Positions 23,649 to 34,994 are shown, counted from the stretch's first letter. The stretch: 64,000 bases of DNA from Phytophthora quininea (GCA_011947345.1 JAAVTG010000554.1:1798001-1862000), one strand, 5' to 3'. The notes: generated from the letters alone by a model not told the origin. Program-made: numbers and translations.

Positions 23649-26600
23649 CTAGTTTGCGTTGCTGATGTAGGCTTCGATTTGTTGTTGCATTTTTGCAGTG
23701 TGTTGATATTGTACTGCTGGGAGAGCACGTGCAGCTTCAAGCAAGAGGCGGAGTTGATTTGGATGGACACCACTCAAAGCCTCCTGGAATGAAATGTCGA
23801 CAGCTTGGATCGTTTCGCTCTCGACGGGAGACGCTCGTTGAATTTCGACCTCACCATCATCATCCCAGTCGTCCCATGGATCGGTAGCATCGCAATTTCG
23901 AGCGGCTTTCGTCTCGATCTGTTGTCGCTGGCTATAAAGCCGGGAAATAGCTTGGACAATTTCTCCCTGGCAACCATTACTCTGTTGGCTGCACTGCATC
24001 CACATTTGCAGATAAATATTTAGCATGGTTGTGTACGTCGAAGTTTTTATCCTTCGATTACTTATACAAATTGAGTGAAGACCGTTGAGTATTAGTCCGA
24101 ATTCTTTCGACTGATCTGGAATCGAGTTCTTTGCATCTGTAAAGTGTAGCAGCAAACGAAGACTTTCGATGAGCAGCGAATGAGCTTCTGACTTGTTAAG
24201 TGTAATCCACCGGAACATGTCGTCGCACACCAGCCACGTCAGAGCAATGCGCTCCAACCAAACCCATCGGGAAAAACCATTCTCATTAAAACTGGAACCA
24301 CCGTGGCGACCAATTAACAAGTGAAAAGTGCTTACCACAGCGGGGAGCAAAGGGACTAAAAACACGCTGAATTGACGGTCTAATGATCCATCGCGACTGA
24401 CAGGAAAATCCTTAGCTTCCAATTGTTCACGTTGAAAACCGTCGGGTAGATGCACACGGATTACTGTGAGTGACCCGTCCAAATACTGGACAAGCTCCTC
24501 AGGTGGCTTTGTAGTCGATCCAAAACAGAGAAACACCAACAGTTTTGCTTCAACTGTAGCCACCAGCGTCTCTGAGTCACTTTTAGTGATGCTGTTTTTG
24601 ACGATGCTGTTCAGGACGCAGATACCGTTCCACATGACCGTATAATCCGTTGCGAGCCGCGTCGACATGGAAGCGATAGAGGCCACATTTGAATTCGTAG
24701 CCCATATACTTTCTTCCAGAAAGCGCAGATGGAATAATATATACTTTACACAAGCCCAACACCACGAGGCCTCATTCGGCGACGCTGTTTGTAGTTGTGT
24801 CGACGATAAAAATCCACTTGTCTCGCCCAGATCACTAGTCGCATAAGCCCCGGGAGGAGTTGTCGTGAGATCCGACGCAGTTCAAACTGAGGAGACTCGA
24901 AAGCCTCTTTCGTTTGCGAGATAAATCCACTCAACACTTTTTGCCAAAATGCTTGACTTGATGTAGGGAAGGCGCCGCGTCCAGCATTACGCTCAACGAA
25001 GTCGGCGATGGTCTCGATCAGTGATTGATCGCCCACTGTGTTGCCTATCCCAATAGCCGGATCGTCTTCAAAAACCCACGTCGCTAACTGCGGTTGGTCG
25101 TGAGCCCATCGATGTTTTTTCTGTCCGTCTATAGCTGTCGTGCTCGTAGGTATCGTCAGGCTGAACAGCATGGATATGTCGTCATTACACAAGAGAATAC
25201 TTTCGCCAAGAACGTTGACCAGCACGTCGACACTAAAAGACGACCTTCCTTTTGCTGCCAGCAAAACTCGCTCTCATCGCGACGTCTTTGGGCCAAAGAG
25301 AGCAGCATTTGACCAAGCAGTTTGGTAGCCTGGACATCATCGGTGCTGCTTAAACTTAGCTTTGCCAACGCTAATACGACTTTACTGCCTTGCTGTCGAA
25401 CGCTGGATGCAATGTGCATCACGTACTTCTCTAGCGTAGGGAAGACTACCTTCCAGTGTTTCAGTAAAAATGTTAACGGTAGGCAAGGAGCCATTCGAGA
25501 CAGCACGTCAAGTAGTCCCTCCGCCTCGAAGGCATCCAACAGTTCAGGCTCACCACTGTCGATCTCACCGGCCCTGCCGTTCCGGTGAATTCGGTTCAAT
25601 TTGCTGATCACTTCTTGGAACAACAGCAACCGAGTCGGGTCTTCACAGACGACGGTATATTCCACAAGACACTGTGCCGCTAGCTGACGAACTGTGAGCT
25701 GATCGTGGCGAAGACACTGGTACATCGCAGGCTTTAAGGTTTGCACCAGACACCTCGGAAGTTGAGCTAGCTCTGGTGAATTTCGTCCCAGGCGATACAT
25801 TACATTCGACCGAGGAGTTTCTCGGCCAAAGTTCTTGATATCGTCCGTCACACGACTTACCTCGGCCATTTCGAGTTCACTCTGAGTGTACTTCACTTTA
25901 ATTGATAGTAGAAGTCTCGACAGCATTCGTAAAGCTCCTTCTCGCTCCGTCCACGCCGTCACTTGGCTCTTGTCGGCGCTTACGCTTTTCGAGCCGATCG
26001 CCACGGACAGCAAACTATCCAAAACGATTTCGATATGACTGTGAGACAAGAATTCAAGGACGATGGCCACCGCTCTCCTCGCACATTCTTTTCGAATTTC
26101 AGACCACAAATCGGTCACTCCGAGGAGCAACACGCGACTCACTTCGTCAAACAGTTTGGTTTGACCTTCAACGGATTCTCTTGCCTTGTGTTGTAAAGAA
26201 TTCTGAAGCACCTGAAAGCCAAACACCAGAAAATTCTTGCGGACTCGAGGATCTTGCAGTCGTTTGACCACTCGGCTCAAACTCGATACCCCTACTGCAT
26301 TCCAGTCGCTTTGGAGGAACAACCTGCAGTACAGACGCGTTCGTATGACTTTCTAGACGAGCAAAAGCAATTAACAAACGTACTCTTGCAGACTAGACAC
26401 TGCGCTTTGAAGCTCTTGAGACTGTTGCCTCCCGTGTCGTTGCCAACGCAATAAAGTTTGTTCTCCAACGCCTAAAATCCCTTCGCGTCCCTGAGAACCC
26501 TCACCACACTTTCGCACCGCGAAGTAAAGCAGCAGATCTTCCAGTAAAGACTGAGACTGGCTTCGACTTTCGGTGTCGTCGAGGGTGACGGCAGTCTCGC

Positions 26601-26709
26601 CGATCAGCAGATCCATATCAACTTGATCAGATATAATCCGCAGTAGTGCTTCGAGCTCTTCATCGTAATGCGCAGACAGCAGCAAACGCCTCACGGATTC
26701 CATAGCCAA
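23649..26709 (-). CDS. Large HEAT/ARM-type helical repeat protein
   Basis: About 1,000 residues starting MAMESVRRLLLSAHYDEELE (the inner ATG at residue 3 is also possible). One intron follows SSLQE near 26390-26359. The body is made of amphipathic helix pairs, e.g. VSRVLLLGVTDLWSEIRKEC, ALRMLSRLLLSIKVKYTQSE and RQLAAQCLVEYTVVCEDPTR, as in HEAT solenoids. The C-terminus has a tryptophan/acidic patch (DPWDDWDDDGEVEIQ) and ends EAYISNAN. One-base gaps are needed at AAAA 25263-25266, AAAAA 24808-24812 and at the intron. A TTI1-like or other scaffold role is possible, but I cannot name the family. It is convergent with the small membrane-protein gene at 76 bp. Confidence 0.65.
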
Positions 26710-26986
26710 AGCGACTCCTAAAATCTAAGACGGTTTCCTGATCGGATTTGGTTAGAGTGATTCATCGGAAAACGAAGATGGAGCTGCTTGAATTCATAAT
26801 CCAAGTGCTGTAAACACAATCGTCAGTGCTTTGTAATCTCTACCCCGTTGTTCTTCGATCCCGGCTAAGCGTGATCATTCCCGTGCCATAGGTTACGGAT
26901 GATGCGGTTAACGCTTTGGCAACCAGGGATCTCGTTGTGCGATCCCGTGATTCAACCATCTTCACTACTTGTTTTGCCAAACCATC

Positions 26987-27865
26987 ATGGTTCAATTCCA
27001 AGGGCTACTTGCCTGGTTCGCATCTGTAGTCATTGTCTTGTACTCTGCTGAGACTGTCGTGGCAGCCTCAGACTCCGGTTTTAAGAACTGGACGGTGCTG
27101 CTGTTCGCGGGTGATTCGATCACGGAGCAGGCCACTTTACCGAGGTTAAACGGCTTCATCTCACTGCTGGCGGGGCGATACTCTCGCTCCGCCGATATGA
27201 TTGTTCGCGGACTCTCTGGATACAACATCAGGTACGGTCGCGTGTGCTTTCGAAATACTCATTCTTACTCATCGGTTTGGGATTTCAGATGGTACCTCAA
27301 GCACGCGATGCCTGGCACCGAAGAAGAGATCAAGAGGGGCGACTACAACCCGGCATTGATCACGGTCTGGCTGGGTACGAATGACGAGGTGATACCAACA
27401 GGAAGTAGCAAGGAGAAATACATTCCGGTCGCCAACTACACCAAAACCTGGTCGACATCGTCAAGAGATTCTAGGCCGTGGCACCCGACTCCAAAGTCTT
27501 GTTGGTCACTCCACCCCACGTCGGTGATGCCGCCAGAAAGGAGTATGCTGCTAAGCAAAACCGGTTCCAAGAAGGGACTTCTGGACCGCTCGAACGCCAT
27601 AGCGAAGAAATATGCTGATGCTTGTGCGGAGGCTGCAAAGAAAGCAGGGGTGCCCGTATTGGATTTTTACTCACACGTTAGAGCCATGGCTGTAGCTGAG
27701 CGCGACCAACTGCTGATGGACGGCGTTCATTTCAACGCTGCAGGCCACCAGGTCGTGGACGAGAAATTGCGTGCTACGATCCTGGATGAGTTCCCAACGG
27801 TGAACAAAAGGCTCTACACGTACCAGTTCCCGAAGGTGAATCGCTGGATGAAGGACGACTCGTAA
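26987..27865 (+). CDS. Secreted SGNH/GDSL esterase, IAH1-like, copy 1 (internally frameshifted)
   Basis: Family enzymes hydrolyse small acetate esters. MVQFQGLLAWFASVVIVLYS is a signal peptide. Block I GDSITEQ carries the nucleophile serine, block II GYNIRW is split by a 57-bp intron (27232-27288), block III is GTND, and block V DGVHFNAAGH supplies Asp and His. Between about 27440 and 27565 the reading frame is shifted: the translated stretch WSTSSRDSRPWHP is unlike copies 2 and 3, while another frame shows the family sequence APDSKVLLVTPPHVGDAAR preceded by a TAG in place of CAG. A loss of one base and a compensating gain keep the whole ORF open. The product therefore keeps all catalytic blocks but has about 40 foreign residues; activity is doubtful. 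Confidence 0.75.
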   Translation: MVQFQGLLAWFASVVIVLYSAETVVAASDSGFKNWTVLLFAGDSITEQATLPRLNGFISLLAGRYSRSADMIVRGLSGYNIRYGRVCFRNTHSYSSVWDFRWYLKHAMPGTEEEIKRGDYNPALITVWLGTNDEVIPTGSSKEKYIPVANYTKTWSTSSRDSRPWHPTPKSCWSLHPTSVMPPERSMLLSKTGSKKGLLDRSNAIAKKYADACAEAAKKAGVPVLDFYSHVRAMAVAERDQLLMDGVHFNAAGHQVVDEKLRATILDEFPTVNKRLYTYQFPKVNRWMKDDS

Positions 27866-28177
27866 TTTCCCAGCACCGAATAGATAGCCGTAACTTTCAC
27901 TCAGCAATGATACTTCGCGCACTTGTTACCGTGCTGGCTTCACTTGTGATACCGCTGCAAACTGCTACAACACCACTCGACAGCCGACCCTTTGGGAAAA
28001 ACCAGCAGCAAAATCTCACTCTTTTGATCTGCGTATAAACTAATGACGGGGATCTCCCGGTCTATAAACAACTACGGTTGTGTTGGCAAGGAGGCTCTCT
28101 CTGGGATCGGATGCGACCGGCAGGTCTTTTGAGCCAAACAATTCATTCTCCAACTTTCCAGCACCCCGACATCCCGT

Positions 28178-29080
28178 CCCAATAGTAAAGCACCGCTATA
28201 GTCTCGTGTTCATCGCTGCTGCTATCATCGCCGTCCAAGCTAAAACGCCAAAAAGTCTTCGTGGTGCTATAGCCGGCAGCGACAGTTTTTTCAAGACGAT
28301 TCAAACGACGACCTGGTGGTGAATTTGACTGACGTCGTGGGTGGAAGTGGGAGCAAGGACGTCTACTTCGACTTGAAGAGCTGGGTCAAGGCTTTGAGTC
28401 GCAAGTACACCCCGAGCAATTCCTCCAGAAGCTCGCCAACAGCGACACTGGCTCGGAGGGACTAGAATTTAACCCCAACGATCTTACTAGCAGTGCCAGT
28501 GATGGGACCGACTTGATGATGACTTGGGCAAACTCACGGGCAGTCGCAGCATCATCGGCATGCGCGACTTTTCGGAAGTGGAAGTGGCCTAGTGAGTCTG
28601 AAGGACTTTGTCGACGCCTTCGATGCCTCTGACGACGACGACGGGAGCGACTTGGATGTGATTTTGACGGATATCGTCGACAGCACCGCTGGCAGTAAAG
28701 ACATTTACTTTAACATCAAGGATTGGATCAAGGCTATCGGCGGAAAGATGACCGTGATGGAGTTCCTGGAGAAGTTCGCCAACGACGATAGCGCCTCCGT
28801 GGGAGTGGACTTCAAAATTGACGGGAGCGACTTAACAAGCAGCGGTTGCGATGGAAGTGACTTGTTTAATGACCTCGGAAGACTCATGGGGAGCGGCAGC
28901 CACTCGTTCGACTTGAGCGATTTGGTAGGAAGTGGCAGTGACAAAGTGTCGCTGAAAAACGTCGTCGACGCATACGATGCTTTACGTGCCGAGTCCAACT
29001 CGAAAGAAACCAAGTGGACAAAGACAAAGAGCAACGGAACGAAGAAGTACAAACTGACGGAGCAGTATCAAACTGAATGA
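28178..29080 (+). pseudogene. Acidic secreted-type protein made of two tandem units, start codon lacking
   Basis: No family recognised. The first residues (HRYSLVFIAAAIIAVQAKTP then KSLRGA) look like a signal peptide with cleavage after VQA, but the codon where the ATG should be reads ATA at about 28181. The rest is Asp/Ser/Gly-rich and consists of two related units: about 28292-28600 and 28631-28985. Matching segments are SKDVYFDLKSWVKAL / SKDIYFNIKDWIKAI, EQFLQKLANSDTGS / MEFLEKFANDDSAS and NDLTSSASDGTDL / SDLTSSGCDGSDL. The last 160 residues are open from 28592 to 29080; the first unit needs about four one-base corrections. It may be an intact secreted gene blurred by errors or a recent pseudogene. 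Confidence 0.6.
28292..28985 (+). repeat. Internal tandem duplication within the acidic protein
   Basis: Unit 1 covers about 28292-28600 and unit 2 about 28631-28985. The two align over their whole length at the protein level with the same order of motifs (V-L-TD-V, SKD-YF, W-KA, FL-K-AN, DLTSS, GR/KL-GS), so the gene grew by one whole-unit duplication. Confidence 0.65.
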
Positions 29081-29264
29081 ACGTAGTGACAGCTCGTAGG
29101 TATCGCCCATTGATAGCACTACTTCCATCGAGTTCATCAATAACTCTAGAGCGAAACGTAAAGGGAGAGGACAGTCTTGAGCTTGGTTAGACATTGTTTG
29201 AGCAGCTTTGAGTCCGATCCGACCACAGAAACTCAGCAGCAATCAGGCAAAGTGACGCGTACTT

Positions 29265-30462
29265 CTAAGCCGCCTTGCCGTTGAAATAGCAGCTGCTGAT
29301 ATCGTTGACCAAAACTTGCTTGATATTGTATTCTTCCACAATGCTAACAGCAAGCTTGCGAGGCAGGTAAATCGAGATGGGAATATCCACAGGGTCTGTA
29401 GGTTTCCACATTAATGGCGTAGTAATTGTACGCAGAGCCTCCATTCCATGACTCCTTGCGTTGTCGAATACGCCATGACTCCTTCCACTTCGACTGCTGT
29501 TGAACGGTCTAGGGTGTCAATATGGTGGATCTGAGTGTAGTGTAGAAGGCCGTCGCTACAATCGCCGCTCGTCTTCCAAATGTAAGCGTAAGTGTCCGCG
29601 TCTTGCGCCTCGACATTTCCACCTTCTAGGAGACAGTCAGCTGCATGATCAAACTCGCTCTGCATTGTCGGGTCAGCGATCAACGTCACTCGCGCTGTGT
29701 CAGTAAATCGACGCGAACTAAAAAGCGTTAATAAGCCATCGAATTGCAGTGTGATCTCCGAAGAAAAGTGGAGTGTCCAGGTCTGACCGTTGTTGAATTC
29801 GAGTACGAAGCGTTTATCTGTGAAGACAAGACCCGGTGATGTGCTCTGGTCGTTGATGGAGAGGATGGCGTACACCGTGTCGAACCTCGGCGTCAAGTCT
29901 ACACCTCTGGCCGTCACAAATGCCATTCCACTGACCAACGTGGTTTTCAGACTGCTTTCGTTATCACCATCAGGTCTGAAGCGTGCTTGAATACTCAAAT
30001 CGTCTCAGTCAAACACCTCGAACGTCTGTGGCGTCGTGAACTCTGCAGCTGAAAAGGTAAAGTCTGGGACGTGTCCGTGACGGTAAAACTTCTGTGCGTC
30101 TCTATTGCCAGACCGTCCACCGCTAGATCTCTTGTGGGGTATGGATAGCTGACGGAAAGTCCGAACGGCGCCACCTGCAGCGTCGGTTGGTTCGAGAATG
30201 GGTTGGCCCAAATGGGCTGCACTCCAGCCTTTTGAGTGGCGGCGATCATGTTGCCCACCAATTGTTGGTTGGAATTGGTCTGGCCCCTCACAATTCCAGA
30301 CGCCAGGAGTTGAGGAGGAAGGAAGATCTTCTGTTCATGTTGGCGCTTGGGCTTGAAAAAGAGGCTTGAGAAGCTTGAGTTCTGCTCGACTGCAGTTGGT
30401 CGCTTCGTCACGATCTCCATCGCTACGTAGACCGCCACGAAACAGCCCAAACTCGGACCCAA
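29265..30462 (-). pseudogene. GH81 endo-beta-1,3-glucanase, broken and internally deleted
   Basis: Recognised from N-terminal-domain landmarks of family GH81: FLPPQLLASG, PIWANPFSN, FGLSVSYPYPTRDL, then GMAFVTARGVDLTPRFDTVY and FNNGQTWTLHFSS. A TGA stands where the family has the W of WDDL (EVFD-stop-DDLSIQ at about 30002), with a frame change near 30040. After about 29430 the N-terminal domain jumps straight to a short catalytic-region piece (SIVEEYNIKQVLVNDISSCY then FNGKAA) and a stop at 29265, so most of the catalytic domain is absent. Nonsense plus a large deletion makes this a genuine pseudogene. Intact GH81 enzymes are secreted and act on beta-1,3-glucan. Confidence 0.75.
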
Positions 30463-31101
30463 ACGATCCCAAAGCGTCGACGGGTCCCCTGGCGACCGTC
30501 AAGACCCACCTCTCCTGGTTCGGCATGGCCGTAGCTGCCACGGGCGACTCAACAAAAATGGACAGAAATGCAGACGAACTTCAAGTTTCAGCGGAAACAC
30601 AAAACTCACGACATTTCGGTAAGCCCTCGACAGTGATGACGAAAAAGCGCCACGGTCTGTGGCAGTGATCTCGAGGTGGAAGGCGCAATTGCTGTCGCGT
30701 CGACACAGCGCTCGAGCAGATATCCCATTCGCAACATCCCGCATCGCGTGACGCATGTGCTGCTACTACGGATGGCGTTTGGGATCTGTCGGCCATCGTC
30801 TATCGAACTCGACATGTCTGGACCGGAACTCGTCGCCAAGCCTTGAGCGCTGCTGGAGTTGCGAGCCAATCTTTGATGGAGCTAGTAATTGGGCGACAGT
30901 GACAACTGCGTCCCGACACGGTAGGCATCCGAATGGGAGTACCAGCTCGTCGCCCCACGTGGTCGGGCCAATGAGTCAGTGCACTGCTTACCAGGAGAAA
31001 TGCGTTGCGTTCTCGTCGATCTGCTGCTTTCACGCAAACCTGGTGACAAGCGTCTTCCCGGCTTGACTCAACGTTTCGAGCTCAGGGTCGGCAGATCTCT
31101 A
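30463..31101. other. Flank between GH81 pseudogene and transposon
   Basis: This stretch probably held the 5' end of the GH81 gene. Short minus-strand frames such as SFGSEFGLFRGGLRSDGDRD run into it, but no convincing start exon can be given. The last bases are the left TA target of the pogo-like element. Confidence 0.4.
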
Positions 31102-31124
31102 CAGACAACGACACAAAAGCCGGG
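31102..31124 (+). repeat. Left terminal inverted repeat of the pogo-like element
   Basis: Twenty-three bases starting CAGACAACG, preceded by TA. They match the right end in reverse complement apart from one base of A-run length. Confidence 0.88.
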
Positions 31125-31290
31125 GTACACAAAACCCGGGGCTTAAACAGAAAACCAATACAAAATTTTAGCCAATCAAAATTGCATTATATATTTTCTT
31201 TTGCCAATAAAAAACGTAAAATTTGGTTGGTGCTGCTATAAAACAAAGGCTGACCCCTGCATTCCGAGACGCACCATTTCAAGACGCGCA

Positions 31291-32648
31291 ATGAAGCGCA
31301 AGCAGCAAGGGTACACAGTGAAGGAGAAACTGGAGGCGCTCGACCTCATCGAGGCGGTGGGGTTGTCGGAGGCCGTCGCCGAGCTGGGCTACCCACACGG
31401 CACAGTGGACGGCTGGTGGCGGTCTCGCGACAGGCTTCGTTCCTTCACCGGGAACAAGCTATCCAAGACGACGAAAGGGCAGGGGCGCAAGGAGAGCTTT
31501 CCCTTCACCCCTGCTCTGGTGACTTTTATGAAAGACACGCGTCGAGATGAAGAGGTAAGCACAGCACATTTATTGAGTATTGATATTTATACTAACTAAC
31601 TTCCTATTAGTGGCTCACCACCTCTATCATGATAGGTTTTATAGAAGCCAACTACTGCCTCTGGCTAGAAAGCTACGCAGAGGGCAAGACATCGCCCGCG
31701 AGTTGTCGCCGTGCGCTTGAAAGACTCCTCCAACGAACCGCAGACAGGTATTTTTGTATTTCAGTACATCTTAGAATATTAATGCTAATTTGTTGCGTGA
31801 AATATTAATTTGTATTGATTTTAGATATGGGTTCTCAACTCAAAAGCCCAGGAAACAAAATTGCCTAGTGCTGATCTTTTGGAGATCAAGGCTAACTTTG
31901 CAATAGAGTTTTGGTCTACCTACAGCTCCTATTCCCCTGCCGAAATCTACAACGTCGACGAAACGGCGATAAACTTCGACATGCCGCCCGCGCGAATCTG
32001 GGGCGTGAAGGGAAGGAATGGGTCCGCCAAAGTCAAAGACTTGACGAAGCACTCAGGCCGCATGACAGCTGTGCTTACGATTAGAGCAGACGGTACGTTT
32101 TTATTTCTTATTTATTTATGTTATAGTTTACTTATTTTCTCTCTTCATTGTTTTAGGAAAAAAACTTCCAATTCTTTTCATTTTACGCGGCAAGTTGGGC
32201 GGAAGCATCGAGGCTAAAGAACTGAAGACCCTTCCAAAAGGCCATTTTTACACGGTTCAAGAAGCAGGCTGGATGGACGCTGTGGGTTGGCAGTTTTATG
32301 TTAAAAATTTGCTAAAATATGAAATCGACAGCCCAGCGCTGCTCCTTGTCGACAACTTCGACAGTCATGTGTCGGAGCAAGGAGTGCGCGTTGTGGCCGA
32401 GGAAGCCTGTGCCACCGTGGTCCCTTTGCCCCCAAAGCACCTCAGTGTGCCAGCCATTAGACGTGGGGTCATGGGACCACTTAAATCACGAGTTCGTGGC
32501 TGCTACACACCTAAAAGGGCCTTCCAGCGCCTAAAAACGTCTAAAAGCTATAAAAGCTACGATTAAGGCGTGGGAAGAGTTTTCACCAGATCTAGTTATT
32601 CGTAGCTTCGAAACAGCAATTCCTAGGTATGAGTCATTTATAGTTTAA
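31291..32648 (+). CDS. pogo-like DDE transposase with CENP-B-type DNA-binding head
   Basis: Cuts and joins the element ends in the nucleus. Exons 31291-31554, 31611-31747, 31825-32092 and 32157-32648 are split by AT-rich introns of 56-77 bp. The head MKRKQQGYTVKEKLEALDLI is a helix-turn-helix of the CENP-B/psq type. The catalytic triad is visible as YNVDETAINF (first D), LLLVDNFDSHVS (second D) and QPLDVG (third D). Frame interruptions occur near 31845 (one base lost), in the C run near 32428 (one base gained) and at GGGG 32464-32467 (one base lost). The C-terminus AWEEFSPDLVIRSFETAI is typical of the family. Apart from these indels nothing essential is missing. Confidence 0.82.
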
Positions 32649-32771
32649 CTCGCCTTATAAAATTCCGGTTTTTGCACAATTTAGGGTAAATATTATCCAA
32701 TCAAACACCAGCTCTGTTAGCTTCCGAGTTTTTGTGTCCATAATTTTTGTATGAGAACCTAGACTGATTTA

Positions 32772-32795
32772 CCCGGCTTTTTGTGTCGTTGTCTG
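32772..32795 (-). repeat. Right terminal inverted repeat of the pogo-like element
   Basis: Twenty-four bases ending GTTGTCTG, followed by TA. They are the inverse of the left end with one additional T in the poly-T run. Confidence 0.88.
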
Positions 32796-33026
32796 TAGAT
32801 GCCAGCCGTTCGCTTGTCTCGGAATTATTAACTTTAATTCTTGTGTGTGGTTACGTGCACGTCCGATCCCCCAGCACCGATCGGATGGACTGGGATTGTC
32901 CATGACGGCGTTCCCATGCGAACTCGACTTGACGATGCAGGACTCGGTTTCTGATCACGCAGTTAGCACGGTCTCGGGTGTGCTGTTCGACGGTTCCTCA
33001 CTCTTTAATCTGACGCCCGGGTCGCA

Positions 33027-33934
33027 ATGGCATCATTGCGCGGTCTCCTGACCTTCTTTGCCCTAACGGCATGCGCGCTCAAGTCCGTCTCGGCAGCATC
33101 GGACTCTGGTTTCAAGAACCGAACGGTGGTGTTGCTCGCCGGCGACTCCATCATGGAGCAGGCGACTGAGCCTCAAGAGGACGGCTTCATCTCTCTCTGG
33201 CCGGTCGATACTCCCGCTCCGCCGACATGATCGTGCGTGCGCTGTCGGGGTACAACACCAGGTAGGAATTGGCTCTGGAGTTTGCTTGAGAAGTATTCGT
33301 ATCGCTCATGGAATTGCTTGTCTAAATTTCATTCAGATGGTACCTCAAGTACGCGATTCCAGGCATCGAAGAGGAGATCAAGAGAGGTGACTACAACCCG
33401 GCGCTGATCGCCCTCCAGCTGGGATCGAACGACGCCGTGCTGACCAACGGAAGCAACAAGGAGATGCACGTTCCCGTTGCCAGCTACACGAAAAACCTCA
33501 TCACCATTATCGAGCGATTCCAAGCAATGGCACCCGACTCCAAGATCTTGGTGCTCACCCCGAACCACGTCGGCGACGCCGCCCGAAAGAAATTTGCGGC
33601 GGAACGCACCGACGACAAGAAGGGCCAGCTGGACCGGTCGAACGCGGCAGCCAAGCCGTACGCTGCCGCTTGTGTGGATGCAGCTAAGAAGACTGGCGTC
33701 CCCGTGATTGACTTGTACTCGCTCTTTAACGCTATGACGGTGGAGGCGAGAGACAAAATGCTGGTGGACGGCATCCACTTTAGCGCGGCGGGCCACTTGA
33801 TCGTGGACGAAAAGTTCCGCAAGGTGGTCCTGGATGAGTACCCCGAAGTGAACGATCTGCTTGACACGTACCAGTTCCCGATCGTGAGCCGGTGGATGAA
33901 GGACGATCCGTACGTCCCCGAGAAAGCGAAATAG
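33027..33934 (+). CDS. Secreted SGNH/GDSL esterase, IAH1-like, copy 2 (best preserved)
   Basis: Signal peptide MASLRGLLTFFALTACALKS then VSA. Catalytic blocks are all present: LAGDSIMEQ (nucleophile Ser), SGYNTRW (oxyanion Gly and Asn, split by a 75-bp intron at 33262-33336), LGSNDAV, and DGIHFSAAGH (Asp and His). The family centre NLITIIERFQAMAPDSKIL is in frame. The C-terminus is long (LDTYQFPIVSRWMKDDPYVP then EKAK). One base is missing in the CT repeat at 33191-33199, before the intron. GxND replaces the more usual GTND with S for T. It is the only copy of the array that could give an active enzyme. Yeast IAH1 lacks a signal peptide, so extracellular location is a feature of this lineage. 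Confidence 0.8.
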
Positions 33935-34994
33935 GGTCTGTTACAATATTTGGCCTCGAATCGATAGTCACCACACTGGTTGCTAACGCTTTGTAGAGCA
34001 AGATAACGGCAATGCAATTCCGAAATGTGGTAATGTTTTCACCAGCAGCTTTTATTTTGTCTGAGTGCGTGGACGAAACAAACTTTGGTACTCTCGCTTG
34101 GCAATTTTCAATTACGCGATACACCCAAACGGAAACTCGAAACGTGAACTAACGTAATGTCCGTCCTAAATTGCTGAGGTGAGCTTCAAAATCGAGCTGC
34201 TCCATTTGATACGATTTCTTACTATTGGATAGCAAAATCTTGAGTTGTAGTTTGTTCTCAACGATTTTTTAAAGGATTTTACTGGGATAGGTCAGGCCCA
34301 ACAAGGATTAACCCCGTGGTATGGTTACTGCGCGTTGTTATTGCTTGGTGACTGTACTGCTGAATAAATACTTAAAATCAACGCTGGTACAACTGATTGA
34401 TGAAGCTTTTCTTTCTCTCCCAGCGTTAGTCGGTATTGCACAGTGCGCTTCTGACGTACTTCAAGTACTTCAAACAAAAACACCACCAAAATCCGCTGAG
34501 TGAGAGAATAAAGGTGCTTAACTGAATAAAGGATACTTCAGACTAGCTAACTACTAAACTAGTAAGAGAGTGATTTGTTCACTGTCGAGGTATCCAAATT
34601 CCCTGCAGGGGTGGAGGTAAGTTCACATTCGTGGGTGCCTCAAAGCCTAGTCAAATGATCGTTTGCTTGACACCGTCACCAGTGATTCCAATCCCTTCTA
34701 AGTGTTGGTAGGTGAACAGACAGTGCTGTCTAGACGAAGTCAGCGCGTTTTTGATACGCGGTTCCTCCGTTTGAGTTTCATCAAAGATAATGTCGTTCCG
34801 CAGTTTCCAGATCCCGTGGAATACAATCGCCAGCCATGTGTATGTCCCATCCGGTATTGTAACTAAGTTCATCCCAATAAGATGAATTTCTTCTGCGGCT
34901 TGCATCATTCTCTGCTTCATAAAACCTCGACGTGTCTGTAGACGCGATCAGAAATTACCACACGCATCGGAAACCTTTATTCCAATTCCTATCA
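33935..34994. other. Intergenic, with possible LINE fragment
   Basis: Over 1 kb between SGNH copies 2 and 3. Apart from the weak retroelement-like frame listed separately, nothing is recognised. Confidence 0.45.
34651..34920 (-). mobile_element. Possible fragment of a LINE reverse transcriptase tail
   Basis: The open frame reads WLAIVFHGIWKLRNDIIFDE, which resembles the tryptophan- and arginine-rich segment found after the reverse transcriptase of many LINEs. Only this short piece is present, so the call is weak. Confidence 0.3.

Larger units (their letters stand above)
31102..32795 (+). mobile_element. pogo/Tigger-like DNA transposon, complete with TIRs and TA duplication
   Basis: The 1,694-bp element is bounded by TIRs at 31102-31124 (CAGACAACGACACAAAAGCC then GGG) and, inverted, at 32772-32795, which differ by one extra T. 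Each end is flanked by TA (31100-31101 and 32796-32797), the target duplication of Tc1/mariner-pogo elements. It carries a single transposase gene and is more AT-rich than the neighbouring genes. It sits inside the decayed SGNH array and has near-perfect ends, so insertion is fairly recent. Confidence 0.88.

Noticed and set aside
28205..28265. RXLR effector motif after the signal-like peptide of the acidic protein
   Set aside because: Only KSLRG is present; there is no RxLR and no following EER, so the canonical effector class cannot be claimed.
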